The notes beneath the pieces were generated by a model. The model saw nothing but the letters and a program-made list of their open reading frames with translations. It searched no databases and was not told where the DNA came from. A program made the translations under genes and the position numbers. 19,973 bases of DNA from JBBKWJ01 sp037968895 (lineage in GTDB: Bacteria; Actinomycetota; Acidimicrobiia; Acidimicrobiales; SZUA-35), in NCBI GenBank assembly GCA_037968895.1, contig JBBKWJ010000108.1:1-19973 (forward strand). Reading direction: 5' to 3'. This document shows, piece after piece, positions 8,092 to 15,906 of the stretch; within the stretch, counting starts at the first letter, position 1, and each line of letters starts with the position of its first letter.

Positions 8092-9732
8092 CTAGGAGCG
8101 GAACCAGATTGCCGAATCTGGTGCCAAAACGTCCGTAGCGTCGCGGCGATCACTGGAAAGAATGACCGTAACACCGTCAGGCAAGGACGCCGAAGTGTTT
8201 CCGAGATTGATCCAACAACGAACACCGGAACCTCGAGAGAAACCGACGACGCCAGCAGGGACGTCGTCATCCCATGACAGTGTTTCGTCGGCGGCGAACA
8301 GTGCGGTTCGGTTGGCGAGGGCCTCGCGGTAGAGGTTGAGGCTCGACGAGTCGTCACCCTCCTGAGCTTCAGCCGATAGGGCCCCAAAGTAGTCGGGCGA
8401 CGGGAGCCATCCTGGGCCCGAACTGAACCCGAAAGAGTCACCAGTTCGTGTCCACGGAATTGGCACCCGACAGCCGTCGCGGCCTTTCGACGTATGGCCA
8501 GACTGTTCCCAAACTGGATCGTCGAGTACATCTTCAGGGAGGTCCCAGACCTCGGGAAGCCCGAGTTCTTCGCCCTGGTAGAGGTAGGTCGATCCAGGAA
8601 GAGCCAAGATGAACATCGTGGCCGCTGCGGCACGCGCCTTGCCGACGCTGGCGTCGAGGAGGTCATGTGGTCCATCGAGCGGCCAATGACGCCAGTTCGC
8701 ATCGTTCGGGAGTCCATAGCGGGTGGTATGGCGCATGACGTCGTGGTTGGAGAGCACCCAGGTTGGGGCTGAGCCAACAGCGGCCGACGACGAGAGTGCC
8801 TCGCTGACAAGCGTCTTCCAGGTCGCGGCATCCCAGGGGGCTTCGAGAAAGTCGAAGTTGAACGACTGGTGATACTCGTCGGGACGCAGATAGCGAGCGA
8901 GTCGCTCGGCGCTTGGCACCCAGGCCTCTGCCACCATCATGCGATCGTCGTATTCATTGATGACCTGACGCCAGCCGCGGATGATGTCGTGTACTCCGTC
9001 TTGATCCCAGAAGGGGTGATTGACCTCCTTGGAAACAGACAAGATCTCGCCCGTCTCCTCAACAAGGTCGGGAAAGGACATGTCTTTCACGAGGCCGTGA
9101 GCGACATCGACGCGGAAGCCGTCAATGCCTCGCTCAAGCCAGAAGCGCAAGACTTCGTGGAACTCGGCAATGACTTCAGGGTTATCCCAATTGAGGTCAG
9201 GCTGGCTTGGATCGAAGATATGGAGGTACCACTCGCCGTCATCAAGCCGGCTCCACGCCGGGCCACCAAACACGCTGGTCCAGTTGGTCGGTGGTTCAGC
9301 TCCGTCAACGCCGCGGCCGGGGCGAATGTGATAACGCTGTCGTGCCGCCGACCCGACGGGAGCGGCTTTCGCCTCGACAAACCATGCGTGCTCCCACGAG
9401 GTGTGGTTTGGGACAAGATCGGCGATCACTTTGATGTGGTGATCATGGGCCTCGTGAATAAGCGCCTCGGCGTCGGCCATTGTGCCGTACTGAGGCTCAA
9501 TCACCCGATAGTCAGCAACGTCGTAGCCTCCGTCCAAAAGTGGCGATCGGTACCAGGGGTTGATCCAGATCGCGTTGACGCCGAGTTGTCCTAGATAGGC
9601 GACCTTTGAGCGGATGCCGTTGATGTCGCCGACCCCATCACCATTCGAATCAGCGAATGATCGTGGATACACCTGGTACACGACGGCATGGCGCCACCAG
9701 GGAGTGGTTCTGATTGCTGATTCGCTAGACAT
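8092..9732 (-). CDS. GH13 alpha-glucosidase (oligo-alpha-glucosidase type)
   Basis: A 546-aa glycoside hydrolase family 13 enzyme that should release glucose from alpha-linked oligosaccharides. Conserved regions: VVYQVYPRSFADSNGDGVGD (17-36), with the usual Asp-rich Ca-loop-like segment; region I DLVPNH (105-110); region II GIDGFRVDVAHG with nucleophile Asp209; region III VAEAW with acid/base Glu269; region IV LSNHD with Asp331. QPDLNW (177-182) and the length match exo-acting alpha-glucosidases; by recollection it resembles actinobacterial AglA-type enzymes. No signal peptide is seen, so it is probably cytoplasmic. It leads a minus-strand operon with the ABC ATPase 40 bp downstream. TAGCTT lies 7 nt before the ATG with no good Shine-Dalgarno site, which suggests leaderless expression. 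Trehalose or maltose specificity cannot be settled by eye. Confidence 0.93.
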   Translation of the reverse strand: MSSESAIRTTPWWRHAVVYQVYPRSFADSNGDGVGDINGIRSKVAYLGQLGVNAIWINPWYRSPLLDGGYDVADYRVIEPQYGTMADAEALIHEAHDHHIKVIADLVPNHTSWEHAWFVEAKAAPVGSAARQRYHIRPGRGVDGAEPPTNWTSVFGGPAWSRLDDGEWYLHIFDPSQPDLNWDNPEVIAEFHEVLRFWLERGIDGFRVDVAHGLVKDMSFPDLVEETGEILSVSKEVNHPFWDQDGVHDIIRGWRQVINEYDDRMMVAEAWVPSAERLARYLRPDEYHQSFNFDFLEAPWDAATWKTLVSEALSSSAAVGSAPTWVLSNHDVMRHTTRYGLPNDANWRHWPLDGPHDLLDASVGKARAAAATMFILALPGSTYLYQGEELGLPEVWDLPEDVLDDPVWEQSGHTSKGRDGCRVPIPWTRTGDSFGFSSGPGWLPSPDYFGALSAEAQEGDDSSSLNLYREALANRTALFAADETLSWDDDVPAGVVGFSRGSGVRCWINLGNTSASLPDGVTVILSSDRRDATDVLAPDSAIWFRS

Positions 9733-9745
9733 CCGAAGAAAGCTA
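9733..9745 (-). promoter_or_regulatory. Putative leaderless -10 element for the GH13 gene
   Basis: Minus-strand TAGCTT (9745-9740) is followed by TCTTCGG and the ATG at 9732, the TANNNT-N7-ATG pattern. The -35 zone (about 9763-9768) would overlap the -10 element of the divergent cyclase gene. Confidence 0.45.
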
Positions 9746-9766
9746 CCGGCCTCGCAGTCCGCCTCC

Positions 9767-9779
9767 TAGGATGATCCGG
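9767..9779 (+). promoter_or_regulatory. Putative leaderless -10 element deciding the cyclase start
   Basis: TAGGAT (9767-9772) is followed by GATCCGG and the ATG at 9780, the TANNNT-N7-ATG pattern. The same bases include AGGA (9768-9771), 8 nt before that ATG, which could serve as a Shine-Dalgarno site on a longer transcript. Both readings favour 9780 over the ATG at 9771, which lies inside the -10 element. Confidence 0.5.
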
Positions 9780-12700
9780 ATGCTGTGTCGATCCTGCGGT
9801 TCCGAGGTCCCCACCGGGGCACGTTTCTGCGCTAATTGCGGTTCGTCCCAGTCACTCGGCGGCGAAGAACGTCGCATCGTCACCGTGCTTTTTGCCGACA
9901 TTGTTGGTTTTACTTCGCTGGCCGAAAAGCTCGACCCCGAAGAAGCAAAACACCTGGTAGACAGCTGCTTCGAGCGGCTAATTCGTGACATCACAAGCTT
10001 CGGTGGTGTGATTGACAAGGTGCTGGGCGACGGGTTGGTAGCCCTGTTTGGTGCACCAACCGCTCATGAGGACGATGCGGAACGGGCTGTCCGAGCCGCG
10101 TTGCGAATGCAGAACAGCATGCGTGCGATGGGCGAAAATGCGCCAACGTCGCTCGAACTCCGTGTGGGAATCAACACGGGCGAGGTTCTCGTTGGCGGTT
10201 CAAAGGCTGGCGGTGACTACACCGCAATGGGCGACGTCATGAATACTGCGTCTCGGCTTGAGTCCCAGGCTGGCCCAGGCGAGATTCTGGTTGGCCACTC
10301 AACTCACCTCGCGACGTTCGAGGCCATCTCCTATCGACCAGCAGGCGAGCTCCAGGTGAAGGGTCGCGACGGAGTCGTTGAAGCTCACGTCGCGCTCGCG
10401 GCAACCCGTCCACCAGGTGTTCGCACACGACGCTCAACCAGCTTTATTGGTCGAGATGCAGAGCTTGACTTGATTTCCGGGCAAGCTCGAATGGCCGTCG
10501 CACACCATCGTGCGCAGTTAACGATGGTTCTCGGCGAGTCAGGAATGGGTAAGACCCGTGTTGCCGAAGAGGCAGCCAGCCGGATCGCATCCCTCTGGGG
10601 TGGGTGGATTCTCGAGGGGCGTTGCGTTCCGTATGGCGAGGCCAATGTGTGGTGGCCATTTGCCGACGTCATTCGGCGGTCGTGGCACCTCGACGTCGAC
10701 CTCACCGCCGAAGAGGCGCACGAGGTCATCACTGCCTCACTAAATAGCGACACCTGGGCTGGCGACAAGTACGACAATGAGCGATTGCTGCAGGCGCTCA
10801 TGCATATTCTTGGGTTCGACACGCCACTACGGGGCGGCGATCGACTCCGCAACCGCAACGAAGTCACCTATGCGGTGACCACCCTGCTGGCCCGCCTTCT
10901 CGCCGACTCGCCGGTGGTCTGGATCTTGTCAGACGTGCACTGGGCCCCCGAGCCAGTCGTGCAAGTTCTTGCCGCCGTGCTCGATGAACTGGCCCGCAAC
11001 GAACTCGTTGTGCTGCTGACTGCACGATCGGGCGAGGAGCCGCTCGTTCTGGCTAGTCGGTGTGGCTTTATGCGGCTTCATCTTGAGCCTCTCGGTCAAG
11101 CTGCTGCGGCGGAGATGCTTGAGCAACTCGGTGTCGATCTGCCGCAAGAAGCAATCGCCCAGATCATCGACCGAAGTGGCGGAAATCCATTCTTTATCGA
11201 AGAGCTTGCGGGGCTGGTGCTGTCACGCATCCAAGCTGGCGATACTGACGTAGTTGACGACTTGCTCGCCGGTCGCATCGACAACATGCCAGCGACACTT
11301 CGTGGACTCGTGGCCGCCCGGCTAGATCAACTCTCTCCTCGTGAACGCTCGGTGCTCGAAAACGCTGCGGTCCTCGGCCGCTCGGCCTCGGTAGAGGCGC
11401 TCTCGATAATGTCGAAAGAGACCAACGGTTTCGAATCCATCGATGATGAGTTCGAGGTGCTCGTTCGAAATGAGTTCCTTGAACACGACGGATCTCGTTA
11501 CACGTTCAGCTCCGATCTGGTGCGCGACATCGCGTATGGAACGATCACCAAGGCCGATCGAGCCCGCTCCCACGCCGGTGTCGCCACTTTCCTCGAAGGT
11601 CGGTTTCATCCAGGTGATCGCAGCACGACGGCCCTTGTGATCGCATCGCACTATCGCTCAGCCGCCCTGCTGGCCGGCGAGCTGGCAACCGTCGACCCAG
11701 CGGGACAGAAGTACATAACCGAGCGTGCATTGCACTGGCTTGGTCAAGCGGGAGAAATCGCGCTTCTTGCTGGCGAACCGAGCGATGCGGAGCGACTCTT
11801 CGACGAGGCGCTTGGCCTCGAGCCACCCCTCGACGCGATGCCACGACTGCTGTATGGCCGGGCCAGGGCTACCTGCGAACGACACGATCTGCAGCGAAGC
11901 CTCGCCGACCTCGCATCACTCGACGAACTCATCGACCCCGAGTCGGTTCTGGCCGCCCAGGCCCTCGTGGTTCGAGGCGACGTCGACCGCAAGCTCAACA
12001 ACTACGACTCGTCGACTGATCTCCTTACAAGGGCGGCGGCACGCCTCGACGAACTCGATATGCAGTCTGAGCGGGCGAGGGCGCTTCGGCTGCTCGGGCT
12101 CAATGAGATGGCAGCGGGCCGCGGCGACCGCGCCGAATTAGCACTCGCGTCTTCACGCGATGTGGCGGCCAAAGCTGGTGACCTGAGGGCCGAGGCGTGG
12201 GCCGTGCAGAGTCTTGCGTTCTACGCATTCTCTAGCGGCCAGGTCGAGCATGCGGGTGAACTGCTTATCTCGGCCAGGGAAAGCTTCCGCGCCACAAACG
12301 ATAAGGCCGGTCTTGCGTGGTCGCAGGGCATTGAGGCGTGGGTCGCCTTCCACAACGGTGAGTGGGATGTTGCCAGGAAGCTTGTTGAGGCAATCCTGCC
12401 CGAGACCGCACGTCGTGGTGACGCCTGGGCCGAGGGGGTGCTGCTGTCGTTGGCCGCATCGCTCGAACTCTGGTCGGGTGACTCGAAGATGGCCATCGAA
12501 CTCGCACGTCGCGGTAGACATGTTGCAGAGCGAGCCGAAGACCTCAATCTTGTTACCGACGCGCGAGCGATCGAAGGGCGAGCGCTGGTTTCCCAGGGCC
12601 GAGTCAGCGAGGGAACAGCGCTGCTCGAAGAAATCTATGATGTCGCTCGCGCCGCTGGCAGCCACGATATGGCGCGCCTCGCTTTCGTGGTAAACGCCGC

Positions 12701-13265
12701 CTCTGCAGCACGGGTAGGCGACTTCGATCGAGCGATTAAGTGGGCTGAACTCTACGACGGGTTCGACGACGATCGCGCCGTACTCGGTGAGAGTGAGGCG
12801 CTCGTTTCTCTGGCGTTGGCGAGGCTGCAACGAGGCAACGTTCGCGACGCCGCCCAAATCTTGCGCTCGAGCGAATACGACGGCTTGGGTCAGCGTTATG
12901 CGCTCGCCGTTCAGGCGTTGATCTGTGCCACGATGCGCCAGAGTGACGAGGTCGAACGCCTCGCCTCGCTTGTCGCGGGAACCGGCACCTACCTCGACCA
13001 GGTATTCGCCCTGTGGGCAGTTGCCCTCGACCGGGCCCGCCGAGGCGACCGCCTTGGCGCTGTCGAAGCCATCGAGATGGCAAAAGACATTCTCGCCGTT
13101 ACCGACGATCGCATCACCCCGGCCTTCCACCGATTGCTTATCGCGCTGATCAGCGGAAGCGACACGGAACCCGCAGCAAACAAACTCCGCAGTTTCGGGA
13201 TCAACCCGGCAGGCTGGCAGATGTTGTTTGAGCGAGTACTGGCCACCGCCTCGACGCCGGACTAG
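9780..13265 (+). CDS. Class III adenylate/guanylate cyclase fused to AAA-type ATPase and TPR-like repeats
   Basis: A 1161-aa multidomain protein (1164 aa if started at the ATG at 9771; numbers below count from 9771). An N-terminal zinc ribbon has CRSCG (6-10) and CANCG (20-24). The class III cyclase domain (about 34-205) has metal-binding Asp43 (FADIVGF) and Asp87 (KVLGDG), Lys83 and Asp155 at base-recognition positions, and the transition-state pair Asn158 and Arg162 (GDVMNTASRLE), so it looks catalytically intact. A P-loop ATPase follows, starting at FIGRDAEL (225-232), with Walker A GESGMGKT (255-262) and Walker B VVWILSDVHW (382-391). The remainder (about 600-1150) is Ala/Leu-rich alpha-helical and TPR-like. 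Similar cyclase-ATPase-TPR proteins are frequent in actinobacteria and are thought to be signal-responsive, but their inputs are mostly unknown. No C-terminal LuxR-type HTH and no TM segment is seen. The gene is divergent from the GH13 gene and followed 33 bp later by a methyltransferase. Confidence 0.93.
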   Translation: MLCRSCGSEVPTGARFCANCGSSQSLGGEERRIVTVLFADIVGFTSLAEKLDPEEAKHLVDSCFERLIRDITSFGGVIDKVLGDGLVALFGAPTAHEDDAERAVRAALRMQNSMRAMGENAPTSLELRVGINTGEVLVGGSKAGGDYTAMGDVMNTASRLESQAGPGEILVGHSTHLATFEAISYRPAGELQVKGRDGVVEAHVALAATRPPGVRTRRSTSFIGRDAELDLISGQARMAVAHHRAQLTMVLGESGMGKTRVAEEAASRIASLWGGWILEGRCVPYGEANVWWPFADVIRRSWHLDVDLTAEEAHEVITASLNSDTWAGDKYDNERLLQALMHILGFDTPLRGGDRLRNRNEVTYAVTTLLARLLADSPVVWILSDVHWAPEPVVQVLAAVLDELARNELVVLLTARSGEEPLVLASRCGFMRLHLEPLGQAAAAEMLEQLGVDLPQEAIAQIIDRSGGNPFFIEELAGLVLSRIQAGDTDVVDDLLAGRIDNMPATLRGLVAARLDQLSPRERSVLENAAVLGRSASVEALSIMSKETNGFESIDDEFEVLVRNEFLEHDGSRYTFSSDLVRDIAYGTITKADRARSHAGVATFLEGRFHPGDRSTTALVIASHYRSAALLAGELATVDPAGQKYITERALHWLGQAGEIALLAGEPSDAERLFDEALGLEPPLDAMPRLLYGRARATCERHDLQRSLADLASLDELIDPESVLAAQALVVRGDVDRKLNNYDSSTDLLTRAAARLDELDMQSERARALRLLGLNEMAAGRGDRAELALASSRDVAAKAGDLRAEAWAVQSLAFYAFSSGQVEHAGELLISARESFRATNDKAGLAWSQGIEAWVAFHNGEWDVARKLVEAILPETARRGDAWAEGVLLSLAASLELWSGDSKMAIELARRGRHVAERAEDLNLVTDARAIEGRALVSQGRVSEGTALLEEIYDVARAAGSHDMARLAFVVNAASAARVGDFDRAIKWAELYDGFDDDRAVLGESEALVSLALARLQRGNVRDAAQILRSSEYDGLGQRYALAVQALICATMRQSDEVERLASLVAGTGTYLDQVFALWAVALDRARRGDRLGAVEAIEMAKDILAVTDDRITPAFHRLLIALISGSDTEPAANKLRSFGINPAGWQMLFERVLATASTPD

Positions 13266-13298
13266 CTACGACGGCTCACAGCGGTAGGGGCTCCGCCG

Positions 13299-14126
13299 AT
13301 GCACACGAAAGGTCGCTCCATCAACATGACGACATCAACATTGACAAGTGATGACCCAACTGACGAGGTCAACGAGATGTATCGGGTTTGGCACGAGCGC
13401 CGCCCGGATCTGTATCCAGATCGACCCGGTGATATGGACAGCGAACGAGCGCGTCATGTCTTCGCTCGCGGCGGGACTCTGATCGATCTTGGCGGCGGCT
13501 TGTCAATGCTCAACGGCGTACTCGCCGAACTTGGGATGGTCGTCTGGGTGTTCGACATCTTCGAATACGACATCGGCTGGCTCGAGGGTTCGGATGTAGC
13601 CGATACCGGAGACGACCGGCGGGCCGACCTCGAACGGGCTGGAGTGAAGCTGATCAACTGCGACCTAGTGGATCTCGATCTCGGCGACCATTTCGTTGAG
13701 GGTTCTGTGGAAAGCATCGGCTCATTTCACTGCCTTGAACACCTACATCACTCGCCGGTGACGATGCTTCGCTCAGCCATCAGAGTCTTGGCACCCGGCG
13801 GGACACTTACCCTTGAGGTTCCAAACGCGATCAACCTCTTGAAGAGAGTCGACGTGCTGCGGGGTCGGTCCAACTACATCGATGGCTGGACTTTCTTTGA
13901 TGCCGAGCGGTACACCGGTCACGTGCGCGAGTATGACGTCGCCGACCTGAAGGGTTTGGCGGAACGGCTGGGAATCGAGGAGTACAGGATCTGGGGTGAG
14001 AACTGGTACGGAACGCTTTACGCTCGGCTACCGAAGTTAGCGGCCCGCGTTCTAGATCGAGCGCTGCGTAGTCGCCCGGGGCTCTGTGGCAGCCTGTTTC
14101 TGCAGTTCGGGAAGCCGTCTAGCTAA
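13299..14126 (+). CDS. Class I SAM-dependent methyltransferase
   Basis: A 275-aa protein with a Rossmann-type methyltransferase core. Motif I is LIDLGGG (61-67), the acidic ribose-binding position is probably Asp86 in WVFDIF, FHCLEHLHH (143-151) corresponds to motif IV and its following helix, and VLAPGGTLTLEVPN (163-176) is the usual post-core strand and loop of the Methyltransf_11/23 group. The C-terminal YTGHVREYDVADL (205-217) resembles methyltransferases found in glycan and cell-surface gene sets, but the substrate is not known. The ATG at 13299 is preceded by AGGGG (13286-13290) at 8 nt spacing; an in-frame ATG at 13326 is the alternative and would remove 9 residues. It probably shares a transcript with the cyclase gene 33 bp upstream. 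Its TAA overlaps the stop codon of the convergent lhgO gene. Confidence 0.85.
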   Translation: MHTKGRSINMTTSTLTSDDPTDEVNEMYRVWHERRPDLYPDRPGDMDSERARHVFARGGTLIDLGGGLSMLNGVLAELGMVVWVFDIFEYDIGWLEGSDVADTGDDRRADLERAGVKLINCDLVDLDLGDHFVEGSVESIGSFHCLEHLHHSPVTMLRSAIRVLAPGGTLTLEVPNAINLLKRVDVLRGRSNYIDGWTFFDAERYTGHVREYDVADLKGLAERLGIEEYRIWGENWYGTLYARLPKLAARVLDRALRSRPGLCGSLFLQFGKPSS

Positions 14127-15328
14127 CCCTGGTGCAGTTGTAGGCGATCGACGATCTGGTTGCCGATAGCCAATGACGCAGTTGCTGCTGGAGACGGCGC
14201 ATTGAGCACATTGACGACTCGATTGGATTCCGACCAGACGAAGTCGTCGAGTAGCGCACCGTCGCGACTGACGGCCTGAGCCCGAACGCCGGCTGGCGAC
14301 GGCACGAGGTCGGCGACCTCGATCTCGGGCACGAGTTGCTGGAGCGCCTTGACGAAGGCCTTCTTCGAGAGCGATCGGTAGTACTCGCCTATGCCTGTTC
14401 GCCAATAGTTCTTGGCGAGTTTCCACCAACCCGGATTGGCGAGCACCTCGTATAGGTCCTTCAAGTCGATGTCGCCCCAGGTGTATCCCTCGCGGGCGAG
14501 CGCAAGAACCGCATTTGGTCCGGCGTGGATTGACCCATCGATCATCCGAGTCAGGTGAACACCTAGGAATGGAAAATCGGGATCGGGCACCGGATAGATC
14601 AGGTTGTTGACCAAGTAGCGTCGATCTTCAGCCAGCTCGAAGTATTCGCCGCGGAACGGCATGATGCGCTCCGTTGTTTCTGGTGCTGTCTGGATCGCAA
14701 GCCGATCGCTCTGAAGACCGCCGCAAGTGACAACATTTTTGGCCTCGAAGTCGCCACCCTTCGAGCCTACGCGGACGAGTGATTTCTCTTCGACAATGCT
14801 GGTGACTTCAGCGCCGAAGTGAATCGAACCGCCGGCTGCTTCGATGAGTTCCGCCATCTTGAAGCAGACGCTGCGGTAGTTGGTGATGCCAGCAGATGGA
14901 ACGTGAAGGCCAGTGAATCCTGCCGCGTGCGGTTCGAGCTCGAGCAGTTCCTCTTGGTTGATCCGCCTTGCCTCGACGCCGTTTGCGATTGCGCGCTCCT
15001 CGAGGGTGGCCAGGCGCGGGAGGTCAGCGTCTTTTGTGGCGATAATAATCTTTCCGCACACGTCATACTTGATGTCGTTCTCTTCGCAGAACTCAATCAT
15101 TGACGAACGGCCAACCGTACAGGTCTTGGCCTTGCGGCTACCCGGCTTGTAGTAGATGCCAGAATGCAGCACGCCCGAGTTGTGGCCGGTCTGATGGCCG
15201 GCAAGTTCGTTGCCCTTTTCGAGCAGCGCAAGCGAGGTCCCGGGGGAGCGCCGAAGTAGCTGTAGTGCGGTTGCCAAACCGACGATTCCGCCACCAACGA
15301 CGACAACGTCGACTTTCTGCACTGCCAT
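14123..15328 (-). CDS. lhgO: L-2-hydroxyglutarate oxidase/dehydrogenase (FAD-dependent)
   Basis: A 401-aa DAO-family flavoprotein that oxidises L-2-hydroxyglutarate to 2-oxoglutarate, passing electrons to oxygen or to the quinone pool. The FAD-binding Rossmann motif is VVVVGGGIVGLATALQL (8-24), with Glu37 in LLEKG at the end of the second strand. TGHNSGVLHSGIYYKPGS (47-64) is the family hallmark, and the C-terminal GVRAQAVSRDG and NAPSPAATASLAIG segments also fit. Length is close to E. coli LhgO (about 420 aa). The start at 15328 is chosen because AGGAG (15337-15333) lies 4 nt upstream and the FAD motif begins at the expected distance; the frame stays open for 18 more codons that look non-coding. 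No csiD, gabD or gabT neighbour is present, so a metabolite-repair role is more likely than glutarate catabolism. Confidence 0.93.
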   Translation of the reverse strand: MAVQKVDVVVVGGGIVGLATALQLLRRSPGTSLALLEKGNELAGHQTGHNSGVLHSGIYYKPGSRKAKTCTVGRSSMIEFCEENDIKYDVCGKIIIATKDADLPRLATLEERAIANGVEARRINQEELLELEPHAAGFTGLHVPSAGITNYRSVCFKMAELIEAAGGSIHFGAEVTSIVEEKSLVRVGSKGGDFEAKNVVTCGGLQSDRLAIQTAPETTERIMPFRGEYFELAEDRRYLVNNLIYPVPDPDFPFLGVHLTRMIDGSIHAGPNAVLALAREGYTWGDIDLKDLYEVLANPGWWKLAKNYWRTGIGEYYRSLSKKAFVKALQQLVPEIEVADLVPSPAGVRAQAVSRDGALLDDFVWSESNRVVNVLNAPSPAATASLAIGNQIVDRLQLHQG

Positions 15329-15332
15329 GAGA

Positions 15333-15337
15333 CTCCT
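15333..15337 (-). promoter_or_regulatory. Ribosome-binding site deciding the lhgO start
   Basis: AGGAG on the minus strand, 4 nt before the ATG at 15328. It supports that start over in-frame ATGs further upstream (15382). Confidence 0.65.
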
Positions 15338-15354
15338 ATCGATCGAAAAGACAA

Positions 15355-15369
15355 GGTCCGGCAAGGACC
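15355..15369 (-). terminator. Weak hairpin between the LysM gene and lhgO (terminator or leader element)
   Basis: On the minus strand GGTCC-TTGCC-GGACC is followed by TTGTCTTTTC. The stem is only 5 bp and the T-run is interrupted, so it would be a weak intrinsic terminator for the LysM transcript. Alternatively it may lie in the lhgO 5' leader: a TACGAT (15387-15382) just upstream could be an lhgO -10 element. The rest of the 131-bp spacer shows only another 5-bp hairpin, TAGGG/CCCTA (15432-15448). Confidence 0.3.
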
Positions 15370-15459
15370 CCATCAGCATCAATCGTACAGAGGGTTCAGT
15401 ACGCGCGAACGGGTCGCGAGTGCCAGTCTTCTAGGGAATATGGCCCTAATTTCGAGCGT

Positions 15460-15840
15460 CTAGCCGTCTTCGGCTGGAACGGTGACCTGGTCATCGGTCG
15501 CGGTGACGGGGGCGCTCAAGACGGGCGGAATGACGAGTTCTTGCCCTTCCTTGATTGAGTCTGGATCAGCGATTGCATTGAAATCGGCGAGATCCTGAAG
15601 CGTCACGCCGAAGCGCTGAGCGACTTGTCCCAAGCTGTCGCCAGCCTGTATCACGTAGGTGATCTCGGCGGCGGGAGCCGAGGTAACCGCCTCGGCCAAC
15701 ACGGTTGGGGCCGGCGTGACTACGGTCTGTGGCAAGGTGCTGACCGTCGAGTTGTTCGCTGATTCATCTGACCGACCACACGCTGACGTTGCCAACATGA
15801 GAAGACTCAGGACTGCTATTGCGCCGTGCTGTACTCGCAT
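15460..15840 (-). CDS. LysM domain lipoprotein
   Basis: A 126-aa exported protein. The N-terminus has a basic start (MRVQHG), a hydrophobic stretch (AIAVLSLLMLATSA) and a lipobox-like ATSAC with Cys21 as the probable lipidated residue; Thr at -3 is less usual than Leu. A Ser/Thr/Pro-rich linker (about 22-58) leads to one LysM domain (about 61-105), with YVIQAGDSLGQVAQRFGVTL, then LADFNAI and EGQELVIPP. LysM modules bind N-acetylglucosamine-containing glycans, so the protein is probably anchored to the membrane and contacts peptidoglycan. The C-terminal 20 residues are acidic and Val/Thr-rich. GGAG (15849-15846) sits 5 nt before the ATG. rsgA ends 66 bp upstream on the same strand, so it may be transcribed with rsgA, although TAGTAT (15876-15871) could give it its own promoter. 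Confidence 0.88.
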   Translation of the reverse strand: MRVQHGAIAVLSLLMLATSACGRSDESANNSTVSTLPQTVVTPAPTVLAEAVTSAPAAEITYVIQAGDSLGQVAQRFGVTLQDLADFNAIADPDSIKEGQELVIPPVLSAPVTATDDQVTVPAEDG

Positions 15841-15906
15841 TTCCGCTCCGTAGGTCTAGGACTGCTGGAGATACTAGTAGCCAGTGGCAGCGTGATCGGG
15901 CTTGGT

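Noticed and set aside
8052..8831. Long N-terminal extension of the ABC ATPase frame
   Set aside because: It overlaps the GH13 gene in another frame, has Arg/Ser/Thr-rich non-domain sequence, and a clear AGGAG site marks the start at 8051.
8869..9594. 241-aa plus-strand reading frame
   Set aside because: Antisense to the GH13 catalytic domain, whose motifs are all intact; nothing recognisable in this frame.
12153..13130. 325-aa minus-strand reading frame
   Set aside because: Antisense to the cyclase TPR-like region, with no motif, no ribosome-binding site and no conserved family features.
15432..15448. TAGGG/CCCTA hairpin downstream of the LysM gene
   Set aside because: Only a 5-bp stem with no T-run on either side; too weak to call a terminator.
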